Source: Hydrangea macrophylla
Lineage: Eukaryota > Streptophyta > Magnoliopsida > Cornales > Hydrangeaceae
Assembly (NCBI GenBank): GCA_033977485.1
Contig: CM066998.1
Span: 24,615,501 to 24,679,500 of the forward strand
Direction: 5' to 3'
DNA length: 64,000 nt
Of the stretch, positions 44,754 to 55,115 are shown in pieces. Under the pieces are notes generated by a model, which made no database searches, was not told the DNA's origin, and saw nothing but the letters and a program-made list of their open reading frames with translations. Every line of letters begins with the position of its first letter. Positions within the stretch are counted from its first letter, which is position 1. Made by a program: the position numbers and the translations under genes.

Positions 44754-46622
44754 GTTCATCTTCTCTCACCTCATTTTTTTTTTTTTTGGTTTTTTCTTTA
44801 TTTACTTACTAGTCTATCATCATCTAGATGATGACTTGAAGTTTGAGGTGAGTGAATCCTTATGGATAGTAGTTCTTGACCTCAAAAATATATTTGATAG
44901 ATGATGATTTCAACTTCAATACATTCCTATGTATTCATGAAGTTGTCTTTAAAATGTAAATAATACTTTCCAACAATCTTGGAGGTTCTTGATGATGAGT
45001 TTGATGTTGACATTTTATGTGGTTATAATCTTCATTAAGTATTGAAATATGTCTTCAAAACCCCTATTTCAAAAACCCCTATTAAACCCCTCATTTTGAT
45101 TTCAATAAATAAACTTTGTTTTCTCAAAATCTTCAAAACAGTGAGTCATTTAACTTCAAAGAATTATTTTGAGTTCAATACTCAATATATGAATGCAAGA
45201 TCACTTGGAAAGTCTTTCTAACTCATTATAGAACATCCATGCTTTTTGGCTTGACTTGGAAGCACTTGAAAGGGGTCCATTTTTGTTCAAACATTCCTTC
45301 CAAACATTCTGCCTCTACTGTCACAGCCGCTAGGTTGACTTTCAACTTGTTTTATAGAAAACCTTTCCAAAAAGAGTGGTCCCAACTTATTTTTTTCCTT
45401 GAACTTCAATGTCTTCAGGAACGTTCTGTATAATATGGGCTTCTAGATCTTTTGTTTCCATTTTCTAAGATTTTCTAACATTTCAGCCGACAGTACAGAC
45501 TCTGTTTCTGAATAACCTTTATTGTTTATACGATTTCTCTGAATCTGTGATAGTTATTAAAGATTGGATTTTTGGGTTATGTTCTAGACACAATAAATAA
45601 GATCTCCATAAAAAATTATGCATTGAAAACATTCCTAACCACTATTTTCAAAGATCATGTTACTGTTCTATCCACTATTCACAGCAAGCATATTTTCACT
45701 TCCATCCTTTGATTTGATGCTTACATGTACTCCAAATTAGCTCATGTCTTAGGAAGTAGTTCATATTACATTTGTACATATCCCATAATGATTTCATTCA
45801 TTCATTCATTCATACATACACATTTTAGACTTCTAAGTCATTTTAGGAATCCATGAACATAAAACACACTACAACCTTGGCACATTCTAGATATATATAT
45901 TGCATCCGTGCAAAGATTTGGGGTTTTTGTAATTCCTAATCTAAGAAGATTATAAGGAATGATCATGTTCACACGTTCATGGTTCCCCTCGATCTAATCA
46001 TCCTTTCTCATCCGTCTCGGGGATTAAGAGATCTTCTCTTCTCAAAGATTAACATGCATCATTCTAGCTTGCTAAGCATCCTTGTTTTCTTTGATTTATT
46101 TGTTTCAAGAACAATTCATGTCCCCTGAGATTAGAAAAACTTTATTACTTGATATGTGATTAGACGATTTTTTCTAGGTTTGTTTTGTGTGATCTTTCAC
46201 TTTGCATTGTATGATACTTAGCTTAGATCTTATGAATGATATCTTATCTTTAGATCTTCCATTTCAAATTTTCTTATGTGATGTAATATACTATCATAGT
46301 ATTAATTATCGAACCATACATAGTATAAGACAATTATTTGGATGCTAATTGAGGCCCGTCGAAAGACGGGACGAGTTGAGGGTGCTTTAGTCGCGAGAAA
46401 GGTTCCTTCCTCTCTCGTACCAAAACCCCGAGCCAAGCTCTTTGGTTATGAAGGGCCGGTGCCCTTTATCCATTTGGGTGAGTCAAAATTAGGTTTCTTG
46501 GTTCCTTAAAAACTAAGTGGCGACTCTGTATCTGTTTTCAATAGACCATTTTCTTCCTTTGATCTAAAATCAATTTCAAACAAAAAAAAAACAAACAAGT
46601 GGTGGAATCCCGCGTGTCCACA
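44754..46622 (+). mobile_element. Element C 5' LTR, distal part (R/U5 side)
   Basis: It follows the last array unit and matches 61889-63721 at roughly 96-97% by eye. It ends GTGGAATCCCGCGTGTCCACA. It contains CAATAAATAAG-type signals near 45590 that could serve as polyadenylation signals, TTTAGTCGCGAGAAAGG near 46390, and AAGTGGCGACTC near 46520, which repeats the start of the primer site. Non-coding. Confidence 0.85.
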
Positions 46623-46625
46623 ATC

Positions 46626-46644
46626 TGGCGACTCTGCTGGGGAT
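46626..46644 (+). promoter_or_regulatory. Primer binding site of element C
   Basis: TGGCGACTCTGCTGGGGAT begins three bases after the LTR end. It differs from B's site at one position of the first 18 and is complementary to a tRNA 3' end with acceptor strand CAGAGTC and discriminator G, as expected for a tRNA-Arg-primed Tat/Ogre element. Unlike B, the match ends after the T-stem start. Confidence 0.8.
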
Positions 46645-48074
46645 ATTTATTTTCAAAACAAAATAATACAGAGATTTGACTCATAAGCAGCATCCTTAAA
46701 ATCATCTTTTTACTGTGTCTTGTTCACCGCATTGCACTCTTGCATTTCTCCCCCTCCGACTGTGTCTGAAACGCGGCGCTGACATTGTTCAGGTCTTGTT
46801 GTGCCAGGGCATAAGTCACCATTGATACTGTACCTTCCAAGGTATATCAAAAAGAGTAAAAACTTCCGTACTGTCTCTCTGACGATATATTGGAACTCTC
46901 GTCAACGGACCCTCTCTGACTAAACCTAGGCTTTGCATATAGATTCCTGTAGAACCTTTCATAAGACTATTCATTTATTTTTTCAGATAGGACAATGTGA
47001 TATAACTGTTGTATGCCCTGATGGGATTACCCGTGCAGTGTAGACGCTTATGTGGCATGAGGCAGAACCTCTTTCTTATGATTCCCAAGGCAATCACTCA
47101 CATGTGATCACATTGAGTTGACCTGCCTAGGCACCATGACAAGGATGTCTGCTCCATGCTCACAAAGATATACACTGTAAACCTTGTTTGTTAGTCCTAA
47201 GACATAGGAGTATGAAAACCTGCTAGACAGTATGATCACCATCGTCATATGCTCTTATCATATACACCTGTTCTCCTAGAAACTCTGCCTAACTCATCTA
47301 GATATATCAATTTCTCCTATAAACCCTGTCTAAATTTCTCAAAAATACCCAAAATAATAATTTCTCACAGAAACTCTGTCCAGATATCCCAGATATAACC
47401 ATATTAACCAGTTTCTCCCAAGAACTCTGTCCAGATAACCCAGATATAACCATATTAACCAGTTTCTCCCATAAACTCTGTCCGAACCAACGACAAATGC
47501 CCGGATATGCCAGTTTCTCTCAGAAACTTTGTCCGAACAAACCAGAAATGCCCAGATATATTCGTTTCTCCCAGAAACTCTGTCCAAACCAACCAAACAT
47601 GCCCAAATATGCCAATTTCTCTCAGAAACTCTGTCCAAATCAACCAAAAATGCTCAGTCTCTCCTAGAAGCCTTTATGAAACCCTTGAAACCCCTGTTAT
47701 CCCTTGGTGATCATACTGGAAAGTAAAGTTGGCACACTCTATATGGTTAGGACCTTATTTGTTTAACTATTATCTGTTAGAAATAGGAGCATCATATAGA
47801 TTAGGGCTTACATCCGCGTGCTTGTCTCATTTGCATGCACCATTCTTATCGGTCTGCACGTACTATCTCGGTCAGTCTTACACAAGTCATGTCCACGTCT
47901 GTTAATATCACTGTCATGTGTCTGTCTAAAGTCATCACTGTCAAAATCCGACCAAGTCCTCTCAAAATCTGTCAAGTCAGTATATATTCCCGAAGTCAGC
48001 AGCTGGGATCCTCGTCTTGGGTCAGAAGTTCAGATAATCATTTGGTCAGAATCAGTCCGACAGCTTACTTCAGC
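46645..48074 (+). other. Element C leader with 51-bp tandem repeats
   Basis: Non-coding leader. From about 47300 to 47665 about seven copies of a roughly 51-bp repeat occur, of the form TTTCTC(C/T)CAGAAACTCTGTC followed by an A/C-rich half. Because 51 is divisible by three, this creates long open frames on both strands that I do not regard as genes. No other feature was recognised between 46645 and 47300. Confidence 0.7.
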
Positions 48075-48945
48075 ATGAATCAAGAAGAGTTAGAAAACAA
48101 GGTTATCGAGTTGGGAGCAACCATAAGCCAGCAGTCTGATAGCCTAGCCCAAGTTCTGAAGTTAATGGAAGAATTAAAACAGTAGCAGCCGCAACCTCCA
48201 CCTGGGTTTCCACCACCGGGGTTTGAACCAACCCCACATGAGAATAACGGGGAGGAAGACTAGTTTTAAGGGGTCCCGCCGTTTACATATGAGAAAAAGC
48301 TCCAAGAGAAAATGGACAAAGTCAATAAGCTGGAAAGCGTATTGAGGAAGAGTAAAGGGGTTAATGATTACATGCTAGACTTTGGAAGGACTTTTTGAGC
48401 CTGTTAAGCTGAAGCTGCCAGAAAACTTCAAGATGCCTGTCATTGACTATTTTGATGGAACCAGAAATCCAAAAAGCCATGTAAAGCTGTGTATGAACAT
48501 TTTTCAATCAATGGGCTGCACTCATAAGCACATTGCAATGCTGTTCCCACAAACTCTCGCGAAGTCTGCATTGTCATGGTTCCTTACCTTGGAAGCTTCC
48601 AAAACTCGGGCATGGGAAGACATAGTTCGGATATTCATTGATCATTATTCCTATAATCAAGAACTTTATGTCACTATTAGGGATTTGGAAACTACTCGAC
48701 AGAACAACAATGAATCCATCGCTGCATTTCTGAGAAGGTGGAGGAACAAAGTGGCCCAAATGACTCACCGACCGATTGAGAAAGAACATGTGAGAATGCT
48801 AATCCCGAATCTGGAACCACTCTACCATAAGAAATTATTTTACCAATCCATCTCTACTTTTGAAGAGCTGTTTGAAGTTGGAACTCGAATTGAAGATGCT
48901 ATCAGGGAAGAAAAGATCAAGAAGGAAGAGCCTCCGAGTCAATAA
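48075..48945 (+). pseudogene. gag: Element C gag, N-terminus and core
   Basis: It starts with ATG at 48075: an N-terminal coiled coil (NQEELENKVIELGATISQQ), then stops at 48183 and 48261. A frameshift near 48380 leads into an open frame at 48382-48945 with the Gag core: MPVIDYFDGTRNPKSHVKLC, HYSYNQELYVTIRDLETT, FLRRWRNKVAQMTHRP and ELFEVGTRIEDAIREEKIKK. The product would be the capsid-forming structural protein in the cytoplasm. D carries the same gene in another state of decay. At least two stops and one frameshift make it a pseudogene. Confidence 0.85.
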
Positions 48946-49340
48946 AAAAGGCCCAACTACTCCCACAATCCTCCGGATGTCAATGCTCTTAGCAGTCAAC
49001 CCATGGCATACCCCCTAGGCCATACCAACCCCTCAACCAGGCAAACTCGCCCAATCGCCCTTTCCAGAAAAAGCCTCCTCGTAATTTCGCCAAGCTAGAA
49101 ATCTCCCTCTCCTCAGCTTTAGATCGCCTCCTTAAAAAGGGCCACCTCCAACTACTCCAGCCGCGAAATACCCCACTCCCGCCAAACTGTGATATGTCCA
49201 AAAGATGCACCTACCACCAAGCCCCTGGCCACAACACCGATGATTGTATGCGCCTTCGCATGATATCTAAGATCTCATTGACCAGAATATCATTGAGCCA
49301 CCTCTAAAGCAGCCCCATATCACTCAAAATCCCCTGCCAA
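48946..49340 (+). pseudogene. gag: Element C gag C-terminus with knuckle
   Basis: After the stop at 48943 the homology continues in shifted frames: a proline-rich stretch, then FAKLEISLSSALDRLLKKG (matching FTDLGISLTTTLKRLMEKG in D) and CTYHQAPGHNTDDCMRLR, a C-x2-H-x4-H-x4-C nucleic-acid-binding knuckle of Tat Gag proteins. It then leads toward an NPLPNH linker that D also has. Confidence 0.7.
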
Positions 49341-50614
49341 ACCACCAAAATATTAGCCTCATTGAGTCCAACCATGTATCTTTCAACCCTGCTACCTATA
49401 TCACCCCCTTAGGTCAACCTTTACCCCTCATTGACATCCTGGAATCTGTGGAAATTCATCTGATTGAAGGAGGGGATGATGAGTGGCAACAACAGCTGGC
49501 TGATGAACAATATCTATTCTTCTTGGAAGAACACGATCTAGGGGTAGTGGACCTCAAATAGTATGATCCCGACAATGAAAGCGATGCTTCTATCTGGAAC
49601 GAGCCAGAAAAACCATTTATGGGAAGAGATTGTGACTGGTTCAAAGAAGATGGGACTATAGAAGGGCCTACTCCTGCCGAGATTGATCATCTGTCTAGGC
49701 CAGGCTGTCATTATCAGCCTCCACAGCCTACCACTGAAGCAATTGAAAAAAGTCCGGTCAAAGACAAGGAAAAGGGAAAAATGGATGAGATCATCGAAGT
49801 AGACAATGAGTTGATAAAGCAGTTGAAGAAAACCCAAGCACATCTCTCGATGTGGGACATCATGGTAACATCCTACAAGCATAGGCAAGCTGTGTTGAAT
49901 GCCTTGGCTAGAATTGAGGTCCCCATCAACGCTGCACCAGAAGACATGGTGGCTTTCTTGGGCGCACTCACCCCTAACCCAATCATTACATTTTCTGATG
50001 AAGACCTACCGTCGGAAGGGTCTACACATAACAAAGCTTTGTACATCACTATTGGATGTAAGGGACAGCAAGTGCCATTCTGTCTGGTCGATACAGGCTC
50101 CACCCTCAATGTTTGTACTCTAAGGACTGCCACCACCTTGGGGGTCAATGTCTTTGACATCACACCATCTGTGCAATCCGTGAGGGCTTACGATAACACC
50201 AAGAGAAATGTGATGGGGACTGTTTCTCTCCAAATCCGGGTAGGGTCTTCGGTTAGCACTGAAATCTTTCAAGTTATGGACATACCTGCCTCGTTCAATT
50301 TGTTGATCAGGAGGCCCCGGTTATATGTCAACAAAGCTGTATCATCCACTGTGCATCAAATGATCAAGTACATTCATGAGAAGGGGGTGAAAGTCATCCT
50401 CGGCAATAGTTGGTGTAATGAAGCTTTCCCAAACTACGCTCCCATCTTTGAAATCCAAATACCTAAGCTAGAAGAAGAAGAAATCGGGGGATTCTTCATG
50501 GAAGAAGTCCACATAATCAATGATGAAGACAGGTTCCCCGAGATCCACTCTGCAGTTGTCAACATCGTCCACAAAATGAACTACTTCCCTAGAATGGGAT
50601 TGGGCCGACACTAG
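49341..50614 (+). pseudogene. Element C linker and aspartic protease
   Basis: The open frame is interrupted by a stop at 49559-49561. Acidic linker SLIESNHVSF...DDEWQQQLADEQYLFFLEE, then YDPDNESDASIWNEPEKP (aligns with WWDPNNPTDNSIWEE in D). The protease follows from about 50030: HNKALYITIGCKGQQVPFCL, catalytic VDTGSTLN (Asp at about 50089) and FNLLIRRPRLY, where the usual flap-side motif is a GRPW type, so a glycine is lost. It ends at a stop at 50612-50614 right after MGLGRH. It would cleave Gag-Pol during particle maturation. Confidence 0.8.
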
Positions 50615-51392
50615 CAAGGGATTTGTGAGTTCCCACAGATCAAAGGGCAACAAGGCACTTTTGGATTGGGGTACAAACCCACTGAAGAAGACATCGAGCT
50701 ACAGAGGCCATGGAAGAAAAGAGTGAGGAGTCTCCCACCATATCGCAAAACCTTGAATGGGTAATTCATCAAAGAAGGAGATGATTTCCCCTATTTTGGG
50801 TTCCCAGAACCCTGGATCCTTCAGGCCACTAAAAAAAGGCACCCAAGGCTTGAAATCTTCGCCGACTGTGAAAGGCCCCCTATCAAGATCCGTTCTATCT
50901 TGAAGAAGTTGAGAAGACCCTGAAGGAAGACTGGTTGGAGTATCTGGACACTGAAGCCATCGAGAAAATGTGGGAAGAGTTCACCGAAGAAAAGAGGGCC
51001 GAGAGCCAAGATGATCAGATCAAGCCAACTGAGGAGGGTCTGAGCAACCAGGCTGTAGAGTCATCTGTCTCCCTATCCCCTATTCCCCCAGAGTCTGTAC
51101 TTCTAATTATCAAGTCTGTACCAGAGTCGGCTACTGTAAGCCCACCACTGTCTAATGTAATCACTCCACCTGTCATGAATGAAATGAAAGACGATTCTGC
51201 TTACTCCTCTGTGTCTAATACTTGTTAATGCACAGATCCCTCTGAGGATCTCCCAATTGAACTTAAGCACCTAATTAAAAAACCACCTGCTTATGAAATA
51301 ATCGAAGATACTTTATCAATTAACCTAGGTGAAATAGATAATCCACAAATTGTGTAAATTGGCTCAACCTTAATGAAAAAGAAAAAGAAAAA
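50615..51392 (+). pseudogene. Element C protease-RT linker
   Basis: Frames with several stops keep GLGYKPTEEDIELQRPWKKR, DDFPYFGFPEPWILQATKKR, an acidic/Pro-rich part (50935-51228) and YEIIEDTLSINLG. FPY(F/C)GFPEPW and IIE(D/E)TL are shared with element D (about 5380-5410 and 4860-4890). This spacer lacks a recognised catalytic motif. Confidence 0.65.
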
Positions 51393-52041
51393 TTGACTCT
51401 CTTGCTAAAAGAATTCAAAGATGTTTTTGCTTGGTATTACGAGGACATGCCTGGGGTCGATCCCGACATCGTCCAACATCGCATTCCCCTCCTTCCTAAT
51501 TCTAAACCCATCAAGCAGAAACTTAGGTGCATGAGACCAGAATGGGCACTCAAGGTCAAAGAAGAAGTAGAAAAGCAATTCAAGGCAGGGTTCATCATTG
51601 TTACCGAGTATCCGGAATGGGTTGCCAATATCGTGCCAGTCCCCAAAAAGGATTGAAACGTTCGTGTGTGCGTCGACTTCCATGATCTAAACAAAGCCAT
51701 TCCTAAGGATGACTTACCGCTTCCCCACATCGATGTCTTAGTGGATAACACCGCAGGACATGAGCTACTATCATTCATGGATGGTCTTTCGGGGTACAAT
51801 TAGTTTCTAATGACGCCAGAAGATCGGGAAAAGATGACATTCACCACACCTTGGAGAACCTACTGTTATAGGGTAATGTCTTTCGGACTTAAGAATGCTA
51901 GAGCAACCTACCAAAGAGCTACCACCACCTAGTTACATGACATGATTCATAAGGAAGTAGAAGTGTACGTAGATGACATGATCATGAAGTCCAAGGACAA
52001 AGAAGGACACCTGGTGGCACTGGGAAAGTTTTTTTGAAAGG
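51393..52041 (+). pseudogene. Element C reverse transcriptase
   Basis: It contains FKDVFAWYYEDMPGVDPDIV, EWVANIVPVPKKD, VCVDFHDLNKAIPKDDLPLP, FMDGLSGYN, TFTTPWRTYCYRVMSFGLKN and the catalytic VYVDDMIMKS (YVDD at 51966-51977). In-frame stops occur after KKD (51653-51655), after GYN (51802-51804) and before LHDMIH (51930-51932). A frameshift at the T-run near 52030 ends this frame. It would copy element RNA into cDNA in the particle; it is inactive as it stands. Confidence 0.88.
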
Positions 52042-52680
52042 TTGCGCAAATACAAGATGAGGTTGAATCCAAAGAAATGCACTTTTAGTGTAACCTCCGG
52101 TAAGCTCCTGGGTTTTCTCATCACGCAAACGGGGATAGAGGTAGATCCCTCTAAGATCAAGGCAATCCTAGAAATGGCACTACCACGGAATGAAAAGGAA
52201 GTGAGAGGGTTTCTCGAAAGAATCCAATTTATCAGCCGCTTCATCTCCAAACTCACAACCACATGTGATCCTTTGTTCCGATTGCTGAGAAAAGGAGAGA
52301 AGTTTCAATGGGATGACCAATGCCAAGCCGCTTTCGACAAAATAAATGCCTACCTTCAAAATCCGCCCGTCCTTTCACCACCCGCTCCTCATAAGCCCTT
52401 ATTCCTTTGCCTATCTGTCTCCGAAAATGCCATGGGTTGCATGCTAGCCCAAGAAGGAGAAGAAAGCCACTCCAAAAAAGCCATATATTACCTTAGCAAG
52501 AGGATGACTGAGTATGAGCTCAACTACTCTACCCTCGAAAAAACATGTTGGGCCTTGGCTTGGTGCACTCGCCGACTGAGGCACTACATGCTGGCCTTTC
52601 CAGTTGTGCTCATATTCCGCATGGATCCTCTAAAATACCTCCTCGAAAAACCTGCCCTGACCGGTCGTATATCCCGTTAG
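52042..52680 (+). pseudogene. Element C RT thumb and gypsy-type RNase H
   Basis: Continues from RT with MRLNPKKCTFSVTSGKLLGF and EVRGFLERIQFISRFI (RT connection), then the RNase H fold: PLFLCLSVSENAMGCMLAQE, KAIYYLSKRMTEYELNYSTL, EKTCWALAWCTRRLRHYML. Where gypsy RNase H usually has Asp in the first strand (VSD), this copy has Glu (VSE). That agrees with reports that the original RNase H decays in Tat elements carrying a second one. It ends at a stop (52678) where the family has a Trp or Gln. Confidence 0.8.
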
Positions 52681-53331
52681 TTACTTCTACTCTCCGAATT
52701 CGATATCAAGTATGTGACAAGCAAATCGGTAAAAGGGAGAACTATAGCTGAACATCTTGCTAAACACGCCTTTGATTTTGAAGTAAATGGAGATTTTTCG
52801 TTCTCAGACGAGAATATCATGGAAATCAAGGAAGAACAGCGGAAGTTATACTTTGACCGAGCAGCCAACATGAAAGGCTACGGAGTAGGAATGATTCTAG
52901 TGTCACCAAATGGGGACCACACGCCACTGGCAGTTAAGTTCAATTATAACTCCACCAACAACATTGCTAAATATGAGGCATGTATTCTGGGGATGGAAGC
53001 AGCCGTAGAACTGAAAGTTCAGAAGTTGGATGTCTTCGGAGATTCGAACCTCATTAAATCACAAGCTAGAGGAGAATGGAAAGTAAAAGAAGAAAGGTTG
53101 AAGCCCTATCACGATCATCTCGATGGGCTCAAGAGACAGTTCAAGAACATTACATTCTTCTACTTGCCAAGGGAAGAGAACCAGCTAGCAGATTCGTTGG
53201 CTACTTTAGCCTCCATGATCAAAATTCCCGTGGGAGTCAAGATGATGCCTTTGGTAATTGAGCAAAGGTACGAGCCTTCATTCAGCATTATCGCCGCAAT
53301 CGAAGAAGAAAAAAATGAAACACCGTGGTAA
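52681..53331 (+). pseudogene. Element C second, archaeal-type RNase H
   Basis: In the same frame as the gypsy RNase H, separated from it only by the stop at 52678. It starts LLLLSEFDIKYV, then a spacer, then the domain from about residue 60: LYFDRAANMKGYGVGMILVS, NIAKYEACILGMEAAVELKV, LDVFGDSNLIKSQARGEW and REENQLADSLATLASM. The four acidic catalytic positions D-E-D-D are all kept. This domain between RNase H and integrase is a hallmark of the Tat lineage and would remove RNA from RNA/DNA hybrids. It is the best-preserved part of C's pol. Confidence 0.85.
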
Positions 53332-54574
53332 TAGGATGTCTGGGACTTTATAGAAAAGGGGACGTATAAACCCCCAAGAGTCTACCGAGAAAGATAAAAG
53401 GGCAATTCGAAGATTCGCAACGCAATTCATCATTTGCGGCGGAAAATTGTTGAAGAAAGGGTACAATGGTCACAACCTGACTTGCTTGTTTGGAAAAAGC
53501 TCCAGAAGAATGATGGAAGAAATACACGAGGGGGTATGCGGTCCACATATGAACGGTCACATGCTGGCCAAGAAAATTGTAAGACAAGGGTACTACTGGA
53601 CAACATTGGAGAAAGATTGTTGCGAATACGTAAGAAAGTGTCACAAGTGCCAGATCCATGCAAACATGATGCATGTACCGCCATCTCTTCTATACAGCAT
53701 GACCTTTCCTTGGCCATTCTCAACCTGGGGAATTGATATCATCGGTGAAATCATTCCGAAAGCCTCGAATGGAAATTGATACATTTTGGTGGCCATTGAC
53801 TACTTCACAAAATGGGTAGAAGCCGCATCCTATAGCAAGTTGGGGGCCAAGGAAGTAGCCAAGTTCATCAAGAAGAACCTCATCTGTCGCTCTGGGGTCC
53901 CCCATGAGATCATTTCAGATAATGGTGGTCATTTCAAAGCTGCAGTCAGGGATCTGTTTGAGGAATACAAAATCACTTATCACAAGTCGTCACCATATAG
54001 GCCACAAACTAATGGGGCAGTCAAAGCTGCAAACAAGAACGTCAAGGCCATATTGCAGAAATCGGCCGATACTTACAAAGACTGGCATGAAAAGCTACTG
54101 TTTGCACTTTGGGGATACAGAACATCGATAAGGACGTCCACAGGAGCAACTCCTTACTCACTAGTATATGGAATGGAAGCAGTACTTCCAGTCGAGATAG
54201 AACTACCGTCCCTGCGCGTGATGACAGAATGTGAAATTTCGGAATCAGATTGGTTGAGGGAAATGTATGAAGAATTGGCTCGCATAGATGAAAAGCGTCT
54301 AGCAGCAGTTGACCATGTCCGAATCTATCAAAAGAGAATAGCCCGTGCTTTCAACAAAAGGGTTCGTCCGAGGAAAATTGTCAAGGGTGATCTTGTCCTT
54401 AAAGAATTGCGAGCCCCTATCTTTGATCCACGCAGAAAGTTCAATCCCAAATGGGTCGGCCCTTATATCATCAAAACTATCATTTCTGGAGGAGCAACCT
54501 ACCTTATGGACCTCGATGGCATTGAATTCAAAGAACCAATCAACATGGATCGCCTCAAAAAGTACTATGCTTGA
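53332..54574 (+). pseudogene. Element C integrase
   Basis: After a decayed spacer (53332-53440) the frame has an HHCC-type zinc-binding module (HEGVCGPHMNGHMLAKKIV, CCEYVRKCHKCQIHA), then WGIDIIGEI, a stop at 53777, and an open frame at 53786-54574. The core has Asp in GIDIIG and Asp in ISDNGGHF (53918). The third acidic residue is replaced by Lys in TNGAVKAANK (codon 54023-54025) where the family has Glu. The C-terminal part contains NPKWVGPYIIKTI, a GPY/F-like module. It ends at TGA after KKYYA. It would insert cDNA into the genome; the Lys and the stop make it inactive. Confidence 0.88.
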
Positions 54575-54612
54575 CCATTCCCAAAAAGCAATATTCTTTC
54601 AAGCCTCGCCCT

Positions 54613-54760
54613 GAACTACGCTCGACCTGATTCCCACTCGGGGATACGTAGGCAACCGCATCGGTTCGATCGACACCATCATAATCAACCCCTTTTTTTC
54701 TTTTAGGACTTTGGCCCGAACTACGTTGGACCTGATCCCCGTTTGGGGGTACGTAGGCAG
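54613..54760 (+). promoter_or_regulatory. Two CTACGT-type stem-loops directly after integrase (element C)
   Basis: Copies at 54613-54657 and 54718-54760. The second reads CTACGTTGGACCTGAT, CCCC-GTTTG-GGGG, TACGTAGGCAG, with 6-bp outer arms and a 4-bp inner stem. They start 39 bases after the pol stop. They could act in RNA processing or termination; this is inference. Confidence 0.7.
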
Positions 54761-54787
54761 ACTTTCAAAAAAAAAGGGAAAAGAAGG

Positions 54788-54905
54788 ATGGCTCGCTAGG
54801 TCGAAAATTCGAAAGGACGCCTAGGCAAAAGTTAGAGTTAAATCCAAAGTGAGCAATAACAAAAGAGAGAAAAGAGCTCGCTAGGTCACCTTACTGGTGC
54901 CTAGG
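54788..54905 (+). promoter_or_regulatory. CTAGG...CCTAGG hairpins in post-pol region (element C)
   Basis: GCTCGCTAGG...CGCCTAGGC (54791-54826) and CTAGGTCACC-TTACT-GGTGCCTAGG (54881-54905) are two stem-loop blocks; the second has nine pairs and one bulge. The first has a counterpart at 36034-36071 on B's strand. Confidence 0.6.
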
Positions 54906-54969
54906 TAAAATTATGAGCATGTGAGAAAAATAAAGTCGCGGTCCTTACCATAACCCAGAAATCACCCTT

Positions 54970-55115
54970 CACACTAGGGGCAAACTTCGGCCACCTGCCT
55001 CATTTGCCTGAACCTCTTCTAAACTAGGGGCAAACGTCGGTCATCTACCTCGTTTGCCTCACAACCATACATATCCCAAACTAGGGGCAAACTTCAGCCA
55101 CCCGCCTCATTTACC
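54970..55115 (+). repeat. Three PPT-like ACTAGGGGCAAAC repeats after pol (element C)
   Basis: ACTAGGGGCAAAC(T/G)TC(G/A)G plus CCAC(C/T)GCCTCATTTGCCT-type tails at about 54972, 55022 and 55080, spaced 50-58 bases. The core GGGGCAAAC is that of the family's real polypurine tracts. Element B has similar blocks near 34610, 35095 and 35215. Confidence 0.6.

Larger units (their letters stand above)
6568..46622 (+). mobile_element. Element C 5' LTR with 18-unit internal tandem array
   Basis: The first 98 bases (6568-6665) match 60471-60568 of the 3' LTR. The last 1869 bases (44754-46622) match 61889-63721. Between them the 3' LTR has one 1320-bp segment and the 5' LTR has 18 copies plus insertion B. 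Since both LTRs are copied from one RNA and start out identical, the difference must have arisen after integration or by later recombination. Confidence 0.9.

Noticed and set aside
47339..47726. Open frames of 62-102 codons on both strands of the leader
   Set aside because: They are made by the 51-bp repeat, whose length is a multiple of three.
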